From: Phaeotremella fagi
Lineage: Eukaryota; Basidiomycota; Tremellomycetes; Tremellales; Phaeotremellaceae
Length of the DNA: 64,000 bases
Direction of reading: 5' to 3'
NCBI GenBank assembly: GCA_001599715.1
Contig: BCHU01000002.1
Coordinates: 744,001-808,000, forward strand
Positions 54,643 to 64,000 of the stretch are shown here, piece by piece (the stretch's first letter is position 1; each line of letters starts with the position of its first letter). A program made the translations under genes and the position numbers. The notes beneath the pieces are model-generated. The model saw only the letters and a program-made list of their open reading frames with translations, did no database searches and was not told the DNA's origin.

Positions 54643-57168
54643 CTATTTCATTCGCGGTTCATCAGCGTCCATACTCTCTTCAATCAATCTCGTAACAACG
54701 CTCTCCTCCGTTTCATCACCATCTCCAATCTGGTCCTCATCATCGATCTCATCCTCCGAGTTTGTTGCACTACTCTTGATCGTCTTCAAGTCCTGAGCAG
54801 CTTTGACTTCCCTCACCAAATTCCAGAAAGGATTTCTTCTGTCACTAAGTCCACCTCTGTTCATTGCTTGATCGATCAATTCTTTCACCAAGAAATCGTA
54901 TCCATGGTCGATCAATCCACGAAGTAGAATGAACCAAGTGTAGTTCCCAACTTCCGTTCTGTCAACTATGAAACTCCACCAATGCCAGGCATCTCGAACG
55001 GTTAAACCATCATTTCGAGTTATACCTTTTGTGACCAGAACAACGTATAACTGTGCTGCTATCCCATCGAATCGTTCCTCGTAAAGCTTCAACGCCGCTT
55101 CGATGTACAAATTCCGAGTCTGTGAATCGATGTATGTTGAGTTTGTAGCTTGGACCAAGAACAATTCCCAAAGACTTGTCAATCTTGATGTTGATTCACC
55201 GGGTATAGGTTTTCTGCAAATGAGATTCAACATGATTAGACCTGCTTTCAATTCTATTGATGGGCTGATTCGATGATTGCGTAGTTGAGTTACCAGGGCA
55301 GTAAACATGCCATCCCACAATGCAGCTCCAGCATCTTGATGATCACGACTAACAAGTTTGTTAACATATGTATTAACCGTTTCTGCTATATCTTTCCCTT
55401 GTTGATCCAACCAACGAATTTCATGATTGAGAAGTAGACCCAAGACAGCCGAATTGGAATTGATGTCCGCAGGGGTGGATTCAAAGAAAATCTTCAGTAG
55501 TCGATCGGCGGTTTCTACGTTCTTGATCGATATAACGATTGATTTAGCGATTGCCGTGTAAAGTCTCCCATTTGGTGCAGGGATGATATCGTTGGAGGGA
55601 TCAAGCGAATAATGTAGAAGTTTTAATGCAAGTTCATGCTTTCTGGTGTGGAAAAAGTATTTCATGAAACAGTTCACAGACCAGTTTGCGAGTTTACCGA
55701 ATTCTCCTTTTGCCACCTTTTCAAACAAAGTCAAGATTTCTTCATGTCGACCAAGAATCTGTAGCATAGGTATCCTACAGTAGAGCGCTTTACCCATCAC
55801 CGATGGACCTTGTTTTTCGACTAATTCCCACCACTTTTCGGCCTGAATCCTGGCCTTGACTTTTGATTTCTCGTCCCAGGAATTGTTCGAAAAACTGAAA
55901 GACACACAGTTTATCGCATGAAGCAATATCCACAGTGGAACATTCAATCCTCTTTCCGGAATATCGACCTCGATCATTTTCACGATAGCTTCGACATTAC
56001 CTGAGCTACGGAACGCGGATAGGAAAGAAACTACGATTTGTTCGTCAATACCTTGTGTGCTGCGCTGAACGACGAGACGAAGAGACTCACCCCATATACT
56101 TCCCGATAGAGGGATATGATTAAAGCGTTCCCAGCGATCTCTGACGGACAAGTCAACCGCGTGAATGAATTTGTCAGGACCGATCGATGCCTCCATGATC
56201 CTCTTGTATCTCAAATTAACGAAATTATATTTCTTCGTCATGGACGCTTTCTTCAAGCGTCTTACCAAAGCTAAAGGATGGTAGACTTCGATAGCAAGGC
56301 CGATTTTATCAATGTTCTCGTCAACTTGATCCACGACGTCGTATGCATTAGGTACTCTGAGTGCTTTTCGAATGTCGTGTAGATATTGTCGAGAAAGTTT
56401 GATCAAGTCCAAGTTACAAGGAAGGAGATCAAAGATCACTTGGCCGTTGAATTGTTGTAACAAAGTTCGAGCCGTTATGTAGATCAAAGCTAAAGGGGTG
56501 ATACCCTCTGACTCTATTCGAGAAGCCACTCGTTCCTCTCGTATCAATGAACCTAGTCCTTCTAAAGTTATTCCCTGTACTTCCCGAATTCGCTCAACAT
56601 AACGCAAGAAAATTGAGACAACATCTGTAGGTCGACCACTGCTGAGCAACGACAAGAGAATTTGATGAAGACCATTCCAATGATCCCTGGCAGCAGCTCC
56701 AATGGCCATGTCAACAAGGTAACCGTAAGCTTCCGGTTTAGTTCGAATCAGAGTTCCGTAATCACATCGTTTGGTTTTACCCATGCGTTCCAAATACGAC
56801 GAGATACCTTTCCAGTGATCGTCTGATACAATTGATGAGGCTTGAAGATTGATAATCTCTGCCCAAGCTTTATAACCTAATTCCCATTGTGTAGTATTGA
56901 GAGCTTTGGTCAGTTTCATGAACGATTTCCCTTCAAGGTCTGATAGAGGTGGTGGTAATCTGATGACGATTTCTTGGGGTAGAGGAGTTGCATTTTCGAT
57001 TGATTTGGGTTTTGGTTTAGGTTTTGGTTTAGATTTTGAATTTGAGGAGAGAAATTGATTTCTCAGTGAAACGACTGGTTGACGCCTTGAGAGCGCTCTT
57101 ATAGCTAGAGTTCTCGGTCCTGGACCAGGTATGGCTATAGCTAGACCTAGACTTGATCTAACGAGCAT
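54643..57168 (-). CDS. Mitochondrial PPR-like RNA-binding protein
   Basis: An 841-residue single-exon protein, unusual among its intron-rich neighbours. The N-terminus (MLVRSSLGLAIAIPGPGPRT, then RALSRRQPV) is rich in Arg/Ser without acids, a likely mitochondrial targeting sequence. A KPKPKPKPKS low-complexity stretch follows. The rest is alpha-helical with PPR-like pairs, for example AYGYLVDMAIGAAARDHWNG, VVSIFLRYVERIREV, ALYCRIPMLQILGRHEEIL and HELALKLLHYSLDPSND, spaced about 35 residues. The C-terminus is acidic. Fungal PPR proteins stabilise or translate mitochondrial RNAs; the target is unknown. Single-exon PPR genes often result from retroposition or are simply intron-poor. Confidence 0.7.
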   Translation of the reverse strand: MLVRSSLGLAIAIPGPGPRTLAIRALSRRQPVVSLRNQFLSSNSKSKPKPKPKPKSIENATPLPQEIVIRLPPPLSDLEGKSFMKLTKALNTTQWELGYKAWAEIINLQASSIVSDDHWKGISSYLERMGKTKRCDYGTLIRTKPEAYGYLVDMAIGAAARDHWNGLHQILLSLLSSGRPTDVVSIFLRYVERIREVQGITLEGLGSLIREERVASRIESEGITPLALIYITARTLLQQFNGQVIFDLLPCNLDLIKLSRQYLHDIRKALRVPNAYDVVDQVDENIDKIGLAIEVYHPLALVRRLKKASMTKKYNFVNLRYKRIMEASIGPDKFIHAVDLSVRDRWERFNHIPLSGSIWGESLRLVVQRSTQGIDEQIVVSFLSAFRSSGNVEAIVKMIEVDIPERGLNVPLWILLHAINCVSFSFSNNSWDEKSKVKARIQAEKWWELVEKQGPSVMGKALYCRIPMLQILGRHEEILTLFEKVAKGEFGKLANWSVNCFMKYFFHTRKHELALKLLHYSLDPSNDIIPAPNGRLYTAIAKSIVISIKNVETADRLLKIFFESTPADINSNSAVLGLLLNHEIRWLDQQGKDIAETVNTYVNKLVSRDHQDAGAALWDGMFTALVTQLRNHRISPSIELKAGLIMLNLICRKPIPGESTSRLTSLWELFLVQATNSTYIDSQTRNLYIEAALKLYEERFDGIAAQLYVVLVTKGITRNDGLTVRDAWHWWSFIVDRTEVGNYTWFILLRGLIDHGYDFLVKELIDQAMNRGGLSDRRNPFWNLVREVKAAQDLKTIKSSATNSEDEIDDEDQIGDGDETEESVVTRLIEESMDADEPRMK

Positions 57169-57488
57169 AAGTTGACTGTAAAAAGGAGAAGAAAAATCAA
57201 GAGAAGGTTATACTGGTTGATTGTAGATGCTTAGTTATACCCCCCACTTAAAAGCGGTGTTTGTTGTTGAGTCAAAGCTACACAGTGAAAACAACTTTTA
57301 GTCACAATCTCAGTTTATCCTCCCTTACATCTACAGTCACATTCACATTCATCTTGCTTCTACTCTTACCGTTACGATTCAACTTCTAGTCATAACATCA
57401 TCATTGCATCAATTCATTACGCCTAAACCACGCAAAAATTCAATTTACATTATCGTTCCTAATTCAACATCATTCAACATCGCTCAAC
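57169..57488. promoter_or_regulatory. Divergent promoter, PPR-like / CDC27
   Basis: 320 bases between opposed starts, with TCAACATCATTCAACATCGC just before the CDC27 ATG. No gene. Confidence 0.45.
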
Positions 57489-60146
57489 ATGGCCCCTTCT
57501 CAACTGCATCTCGCTGATCGACTTCGTCAACTGTCACTCAACTCTCCACCTACCTCTGCGTTGTTCTATTCGAGATTATATCACGCCCTCTGTCCACCTA
57601 CAGCCAGCGATCACGACAGTCTCCATCTCCTCGCTTTATGTTTCTTACAATCCGACCAAGCGTATTCTGGTCTAAATTTAGTTCGGGATACAGCTGAACC
57701 CGATAGTGATGGTAGTGGAAAGGAGAACGCAAGGAGTCTGGCATGTTATGGGTGTGCTCTGATAGTTGCTAAATGTTGCTCGAAGCTTGGTAGATATAGT
57801 GAAGGTCAAGCTGTTCTTGAGCGTGCTCTACGGAGAGGTGTTATGACCAGTAAGTGAGATGCGTCTCAGCTTCTGATAGACAGAATTATCCATCCCGAGT
57901 CCTGCATCAACCTCTGCTTCTGCGAATCTGTTACTGGCAACATTATCTCATAAAGGTAAAGCTCCTGCACAAGCAGCGGAACATTATACCAAAGCTCTTC
58001 AAGATGATCCATGGTTATGGGAAGCGTTCACTGGGTTGTGCGATTTAGGTAGGCTAGTTGAATAACGGTTTCATTGACAGTCAGGTTCTCCTCCATCTCT
58101 GGAACAAATCTTTCCAGATCCAGTGATAACGAAGCCATCATCTGGTCGTAATACTCGTAATCACACTTTATCCCCAAATCCCATGCCTCGAAGCTCAACC
58201 TCAGAAGTTCCTGGATTTCTACCGAGGAGACAGCTGAGTCCCCTGACCAATGGCCATGCAAACGGCGGTGGATTCTTTACTCCTGATATGAACGGTGGTG
58301 TGACCACTCGATTAGGAATGAGGGGAGAACCTTCAAGCTGGGAGTGAGTACTTATCAAACCAAAACTTCAACAGCGGGCTAAATGTCTTTTCAGTACCTC
58401 ATCTATCGTAGCAGACAACACATTTGCGACTATTGATGAACGCCCTCAACTGGTTCCACCAGCACGTCGACCTCTCCCAAATCTTATATCCGCATTTTTA
58501 CCTTTCTCCAATAATCAATCCTCGACAGTGACACCCTTACTTCGTTCTTCCTCTACACGAAGTGGTGATGCGGTAGCCCCCAAACCTCCAGCCATGAAAC
58601 GAGCAAGAGGTCAGAATGGGGTGAAGAAATCTTCAGATTTACCTTCGAACGCAGTAGGACGAGGCAGTCGGGAACGGGATTTGAAATCTATAGAACCTAA
58701 TGGTGAAAGAGGTGAACCGGTTAGGAGGAGTAGCAGACTGAGTTCGACCAATCCAGCTAAAGTTTCAACTAGGGTAGGTCATGCACTCAGATGTGATGAT
58801 TTTGCTCAACAGCTTTTATAGATGACTAGAGAAAAACGACATACTAGATCTCAATCAGCAACCTCTTCGGCATCTGGGCAGACGCTCGATCTGCCATCGC
58901 CAGTGAATCAGGATGCCCAGTATCAAGCAGCAGCAGATGATTGGTTGCGCGATATCGTCAGACGATGTGCGAGAGCGTACAGGGCTTTGAGCATGTATCA
59001 ATGTCAAGATGCGATGAGGGAGATCGATTCACTTCCAACCGCGATCAATCGTTCTGCTTGGGCCTTGGATATCGTCGCTAGGTCGTATTATGAAATGGCA
59101 AATTACGTTCCTGTAAGTAAAAGCATACTTAGGTCATCGATGATCACTGATAAACCGACGCGCAGTCACGCCGAGCTTTCAAAGCGTTACTTGAAATCGA
59201 GCCATATCGTTTAGAATCTACCGAGCAATATTCAACACTGCTCTGGCATTTGGGTGACGCGCCAGCTCTTTCTCATCTATCGCAAACCCTGATGTCGATC
59301 GATCGACAAGCAGCCCATCCATGGATAGCTGCTGGAAATTGCTTCTCTTTGCAGAAAGATCATGACGAGGCCATGAGATGTTTCAAGCGTGCTACTCAGG
59401 TCGATCCTGGATGTTCGTATGCGTGGACGTTATGCGGTTATGAGGCTATCGAAATGGAAGAATTTGAACGGGCTATTGCTTTCTTCAGAACTGCCATTAG
59501 AACGGAATCGAGACATTACAACGCTTGGTAGGTAGAGGTTTCATTGATATTCTGGACTGTTGACTGATATCGTCCTGCTTAGGTACGGTATGGGATTGGT
59601 GTACTTGAAGACTGGAAAAGTGAAATATGCCGAACATCATTTCAGACGTGCAGCGGAGATCAATCCTACCAACGCTGTATTGCTGAGTTGCATTGGAATG
59701 GTAAGCTCATTGATTGGTTGATTGTCCATTGTCCTAAAAATGACTTAGGTGTTGGAACAATCCGATAAAACAGTTCTTGCATTACAATTTTACGACCAAG
59801 CAATCAAATATGCCTCTGATAGTCCAATGCTTCGTTTCAAACGGATCAGGGTATTGGTGTCGTTACAAAGAATTAACGTAAGTTTGACGGACGGAAATTT
59901 TGGATGGGTTTTCGATGCTGACACTTAGATCGTTTATAGGAAGCAATAGCTGAACTGGTACCATTATCGAAGAAAGCACCAGATGAAGCTCAAATTTTCT
60001 TCTTACTCGGTAAATGCTACCTTCAGATCAATCGAAAAACACAAGCAACGATGGCTTTTACGACTGCGAGAGAACTTCATCCGAAATTGGATGGAGCTAT
60101 TAAAGCCTGTATGGAAGCTAATGGGGAGGAAGGGGAGATGGAATGA
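57489..60146 (+). CDS. CDC27: Anaphase-promoting complex subunit Cdc27/Apc3
   Basis: TPR scaffold subunit of the APC/C ubiquitin ligase, which binds the IR tails of Cdc20/Cdh1. The first exon (HLLALCFLQSDQAYSGLNLV and RSLACYGCALIVAKCCSKLG) is the N-terminal TPR dimerisation part. A long disordered Ser/Arg/Pro-rich insert follows (spliced exons 58-58.8 kb), with many Ser-Pro sites. The C-terminal TPR superhelix then reads WIAAGNCFSLQKDHDEAMRC, DPGCSYAWTLCGYEAIEMEE, HYNAWYGMGLVYLKTGKVKY and SDKTVLALQFYDQAIKYASD. The order N-TPR, loop, C-TPR matches Cdc27. At least ten exons. Confidence 0.92.
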
Positions 60147-60399
60147 GTGAGGGTTTATTGTATATAGTCTGCAGTGTCGGATGTTTGCTGTTGATGAGTT
60201 TCTTGGATGTATGTGCTGTGTGTTAATGTCAGATCGAGAAAACATTCCGTTCATCCATGACTCTCCGCTGGTTGAATACTGTATGCAGATCTCTCGGAGT
60301 TTCCTCGGAGTTGGCGGCTGGATTCGAACACCTCCACACACGTTTACCTAACATTTCTTGTCTCTTTTGCTTTTGACTTCCACCGAAAACATATCCCTG

Positions 60400-62610
60400 A
60401 TGTCCCAGTCCCAGTCCAGCAAAGCTTGCGATGCTTGTCGTTATCGTCGTATCAAGGTGTGTGGGTATCACTTTGTGATTGCTGACCAGTAGTGCTCTGT
60501 TCAACGCCCATGCACTGCCTGCCTGAGAAGTGATATTTCTTGCGTATCAATCTTATCAAGACGTAAACGGGGACCAACCGGCAAGTGAGTGAAGGGAGTT
60601 TGGATGAAAGAAAACATCCACTGAGATTAGTAGGACCATCGAAATGCTTCGCAAAGTTTATGGTACCAGCAATGAAATGCCAACGGATAGTATCCCTACT
60701 TCGTCCTCTATCCAAGCTCAAGATCCCATTGTAACAGGACAGGCCTCGGGGGCTGAAAGTTTACCAAATACAGAGCTTCTATGGCCTGATGCCAACGAAC
60801 TGTCGTCACTCTCCTTTAGTGAAATAATGGCAGGCCCTTCATCTTTTCCTCACTCCGATGCACCAACTTCTCATCCAGTTCACCCTATCGATACTTCTTT
60901 CTATTTATTGGGGCAGAAATGCCATGAGAAAGCAATCTGGTTAGACCAAATCAGTCTGTTACTGTCTTCATCCCTAGAGGTTTATCTTCGACTACATCAC
61001 CCGTTGAATCCCCTGATAAATGCTAGTGCTTTTCGCCTTCGTTTTTCGAAAAAGGAGCATCTTTTCAACGAAGGTTTCGCTGCTCAGGTCCTCGCTCTGT
61101 CATCACTTGCCATGCTACTACCTAATTCTGATGTGGGGTCTATCGCAGAGGGTGAACTCATGATGCTCGAATCCATCAAACTCCACAACACACCTGACAT
61201 TGCGGTTTCTCCCACTTTGGACTCGGTAGTTACAGCTCTCACTCTCAGTACATGCCTGAGGGTGACGAGAGGCTTTGATGCAAGCTATCATCGCCACATG
61301 GAAGCGATAACACTCGTCAAACTTATGAATCTCGACGACCCCAAGTCTCTGGAATCGTTATCCTCCACTGAGAAGGAAATGGCAGTGAATATTATCTGGT
61401 TGCTGGCAATGGGCGAAAGGTGAGCTACTCTGAATTGCCCTGACAATACTGCTTTTATTGTTTTACCGCTAACACGTTGTAATTTCATCAAAGGTCGAAT
61501 GCTCTTATGCCTCTACATTTGGTGAAACAGAGTGCAATCTTCCAAGGCTTATTCGTACGCGGGAAGTATAGCCAGCTGTCGGATGGCCTTGTTGCAGAAT
61601 CAATCTTGACTCTTAGGTTGTTACCAATAACACGCCTTTTTGAAGCCATCGACGAAGAAATCATTCGCTGCTCCCGGCATAGCTGTGGTCGTGAGGATTC
61701 AGGCTGCCCCCTCGACGCAAATGTTGTCATGTGTCTTCACGAGAAGCTCGATGCGGTTCAACCTGAAATAGAAATTTCGCCTGTGCAGGAAGTCGATCTT
61801 TTGATAACACGTCTGTGGTTGCATTCTTGCCTCTGGGGAATTTGTGTTACCCACTCGCTGTTACTGTCCCAAACGGAGCATCAAGAGTTGAAGACAGGTT
61901 TCCCTCTCGATCTTCTTTCCCAAGCCGCATTGGTCATTGAGACAAAGCCAATCGAAGCTTTCAAGGGTAACGGTCAAGCTTTGGTATGTATGAGGTGTTC
62001 AAGAGCTTCCCGCCTGAACGGAGCAATACGCGCTGATTATAAATTGCAGGGTCACAAACTGATTGCTGTTGCCAATGCTGCTAGCTGGGTACTCAAGATT
62101 CTACCAGTCACAATGCCATCCATTCCAGAAGATTCTATGGTGCAGTCATGGGGTGTTCATGCTGCTGTCATGACCACGGCAGAGATGCTTTTGACGCAGC
62201 AATGGAATCGATATGAAGCATGTGTTCGAGAGGAATGTTCTGGGTCAGACGAACTGGGTGTAATGTAGTATCAGGAGATGGATCGGTGCGGTTCTTGCAT
62301 AGCACAAATCGATAGACACTTTGGTATTCCAAATGGGAGTGACAGTTTCATCAATTTACCTTGGCCACTTCCCAGCAATCCGAAAACGAACCAGATCGAA
62401 TCCGCACCATTGACTCTTGACAGTACCATTATAAGCACCATTATAAGCAGTGTATCTACTCACGATTTAACTGCAGATACGACTTCTGAACATACACTAT
62501 TTAACATCAGCACTGTACGTCGACGACGCAGCGAAACCAATGTCCGGTGTCAATTACAAAAGAAACAGGGTTGGCGATATTCTCTCAGGACACCCTTGCT
62601 CCTTCAATGA
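60400..62610 (+). CDS. Zn2Cys6 transcription factor
   Basis: The first exon starts MSQSQSSKACDACRYRRIK; splicing after a 48-base intron completes CDACRYRRIKCSVQRPCTAC followed by LRSDISC, the six-cysteine zinc cluster (C-x2-C-x6-C-x5-C-x2-C-x6-C). A basic RRKRGPTGK linker follows. The downstream middle-homology region (FLRLHHPLNPLINASAF-like, MLESIKLHNTPDIA, ACLRVTRGFDASYHRHMEAI) is typical of fungal regulators. The frame has a TAG at 62266-62268. A plausible in-frame 45-base intron (62222-62266) would skip it and continue into EMDRCGSCIAQIDRHFGIPN. If not spliced, the protein would end there. It lies next to an anion/phosphodiester transporter, a common pairing for pathway-specific regulators. 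Confidence 0.78.
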
Positions 62611-62838
62611 CAACCAGGCTCCAGAATTCAAGTTTCAGCCAAAAAGAATTCACTTAAGGGAAAGCGTTGTCAGAGGGCGTCGTCAATTCTTCTTGAGATA
62701 TCTGAGAGGTGGCATCACGTAAATGAAGGAGATATTTAAGAATTGCATGTCATATGAGAACGAACTAACGCATCTATTTGGGGAGTGCTGAGGTGTTTTA
62801 TTGCCAATGGAGTGACATTGTGGGGGACACTGAGCTGA

Positions 62839-64000
62839 TTAGACTGAGTCTGATGGCGTAGCAGTTTGAAGGGAACCACCATTCCCGACTTTCCCCTGGT
62901 ATCCTTGTGAGATGAGATACTGATTGAAGTCATCGTCTTCTTTACTGAATGGTTGACCTCTTGGGTCAACGATTAGTGGGTAAGTGATGCAAATTGCCAC
63001 GGCACCGAGGATAGCTCCCACTGCAATGATTAGTCATGCACAAACGCGATAAAGCTTACTTGCAAAGACACCCCTGGTTCCGAACTGAGCTTTCACAGCA
63101 ATAAAGGCGTAGTTACCAACGATTCCACCTATCTTCCCGAACGCGGCCGTGCAGCCGTAGACTGTTCCACGCATAGCTGTTGGATACTTCATGAATGATC
63201 AGCTGAGAGGTATAGGAAGAGAGGGCGATGGTAGAACTTACAGATTCAACCAATAGTAAACCATTCAAATTTCCTGGACCGAAGGTGGCAATGTTCTGGA
63301 AAAGAGCGTACAACACAAAGAACAAGGCTGGAATTTGTGCTAGCTGAGTATATGCACCCGCTAAGATTGCGCCAAACACCACATAGCCTGCAAATCCGAT
63401 TGCGATTTGAAGTTTTCGTGACATGCGGTCCGCCATGTATGCAGAGACGAAGACTGCTGGTAGAGCCAATGCAATCTGTAATGCAGAAATTAGCAAGGTT
63501 ATCAATGTCGTCGACAAATGTGTGAAACTTGCCAGAAAGAGCTGCCATTCTGCTGTTGTCTTGGTAGTAGCAGTTGGCAATACAGACGCAATCACCAAAC
63601 TGGAGAAAGTGCCGCTTGCTGTACCGATGAATTGAGCAATGAACCCTTTAGAAACGTATCCATGTCAGTCGCAAGAAGCAATGTTCTATTCCTTGAGTAT
63701 GGACTTACAACTTGCAGATGTACCGATTAGTCTGAGCCAGTATCTCTTAACAAATAGCCAATATGGTACTTTGGTTTTGATGGCATTTTTTTCGTAACTT
63801 TTAGAGTCTAAGAGTTTCATCCGATAGTAAAACACACTACACAGCGATTAGAAAATAAGATCCTTCAAATTTCAAACTACTCACGTTATTGGTAAAATAA
63901 CTCCAACAGCCCATTCACAACGCCAAGTGATTTCTAGCTTTTTCAATTGATCTGGTGTTGTGGTATCATCGTAATTCGAAGCTCCAAGACCGACTAGAAA
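62839..64000 (-). CDS. MFS phosphate/glycerophosphodiester transporter (Git1-like), 5' end missing
   Basis: C-terminal half only; the gene runs off the right edge. Spliced pieces read SKSYEKNAIKTKVPYWLFVK, RYWLRLIGTSA, a loop, then FIAQFIGTASGTFSSLVIAS, ALQIALALPAVFVSAYMADR, MSRKLQIAIGFAGYVVFGAI and FGPGNLNGLLLVES, and after an intron PTAMRGTVYGCTAAFGKIGG. The RYWxRLIGT and PTxxRGTxYGxxAAxGKxG motifs are typical of the Pho84/Git1 branch. Git1-type carriers import glycerophosphoinositol or glycerophosphocholine; Pho84 carries phosphate. The two cannot be separated here. Convergent with the Zn2Cys6 gene, about 230 bases apart. Confidence 0.8.

Overview
The window looks like nuclear chromosome sequence from a basidiomycete yeast. 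A tremellomycete of the Cryptococcus/Kwoniella type is my best guess, inferred from protein similarity and gene architecture, not from a search. Almost every conserved gene is cut by many short GT-AG introns of about 37-60 bases. Genes are packed on both strands with short divergent or convergent gaps, and the conserved proteins are typical of a fungus: DASH subunit, V-ATPase c' subunit, Cdc27, Sec15, Rer1, CSL factor, sugar porters. I checked several exon models by frame arithmetic (CSL, FAD oxidoreductase, UNC93-like, DHA2, cupin, elongin C, V-ATPase, Dad2, the small membrane protein); these spliced lengths are exact multiples of three.

Layout. 0.3-3.9 kb: a head-to-tail array of four paralogous genes of unknown function (family A), with a repeated promoter element. 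4.1-16 kb: a CSL-family DNA-binding factor, an FAD amine/amino-acid oxidase divergent from an UNC93-like transporter, a DHA2 drug-exporter-type transporter divergent from a small cupin. 15.7-24.3 kb: exocyst SEC15, elongin C, an RraA-like aldolase, an NDUFA9-like dehydrogenase and a secreted GH128 glucanase-like protein. 25.7-30.1 kb: one orphan gene, then a protein-poor stretch with three tRNA-like Pol III units whose anticodon arm carries large insertions. 30.1-45.7 kb: a sugar porter, CCT7, a microexon-rich V-ATPase proteolipid gene, a secreted ferritin-like protein, an AT-hook protein, an NmrA-like reductase, two tandem orphan paralogues (family B), RER1 and ARPC5. 45.8-64 kb: WBP11, a spartin/senescence-domain protein, a third family B gene, an F-box-like gene, DAD2, a small membrane protein, a mitochondrial PPR-like protein, CDC27, a Zn2Cys6 regulator and the 3' part of a phosphate/glycerophosphodiester-type transporter running off the right edge.

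Most genes are unrelated housekeeping neighbours; I see no operon-like pathway. The parts that current families do not explain are the family A array with its shared upstream element, the dispersed family B genes, and the three tRNA-like units at 26.8-28.6 kb. The last are the best candidate for something undescribed: each has an A box, a B box, closing cloverleaf stems and a T-run terminator, but the anticodon loop is replaced by about 48, 220 and 257 nt. One insert contains a 16-bp tandem repeat whose unit itself resembles a B box.
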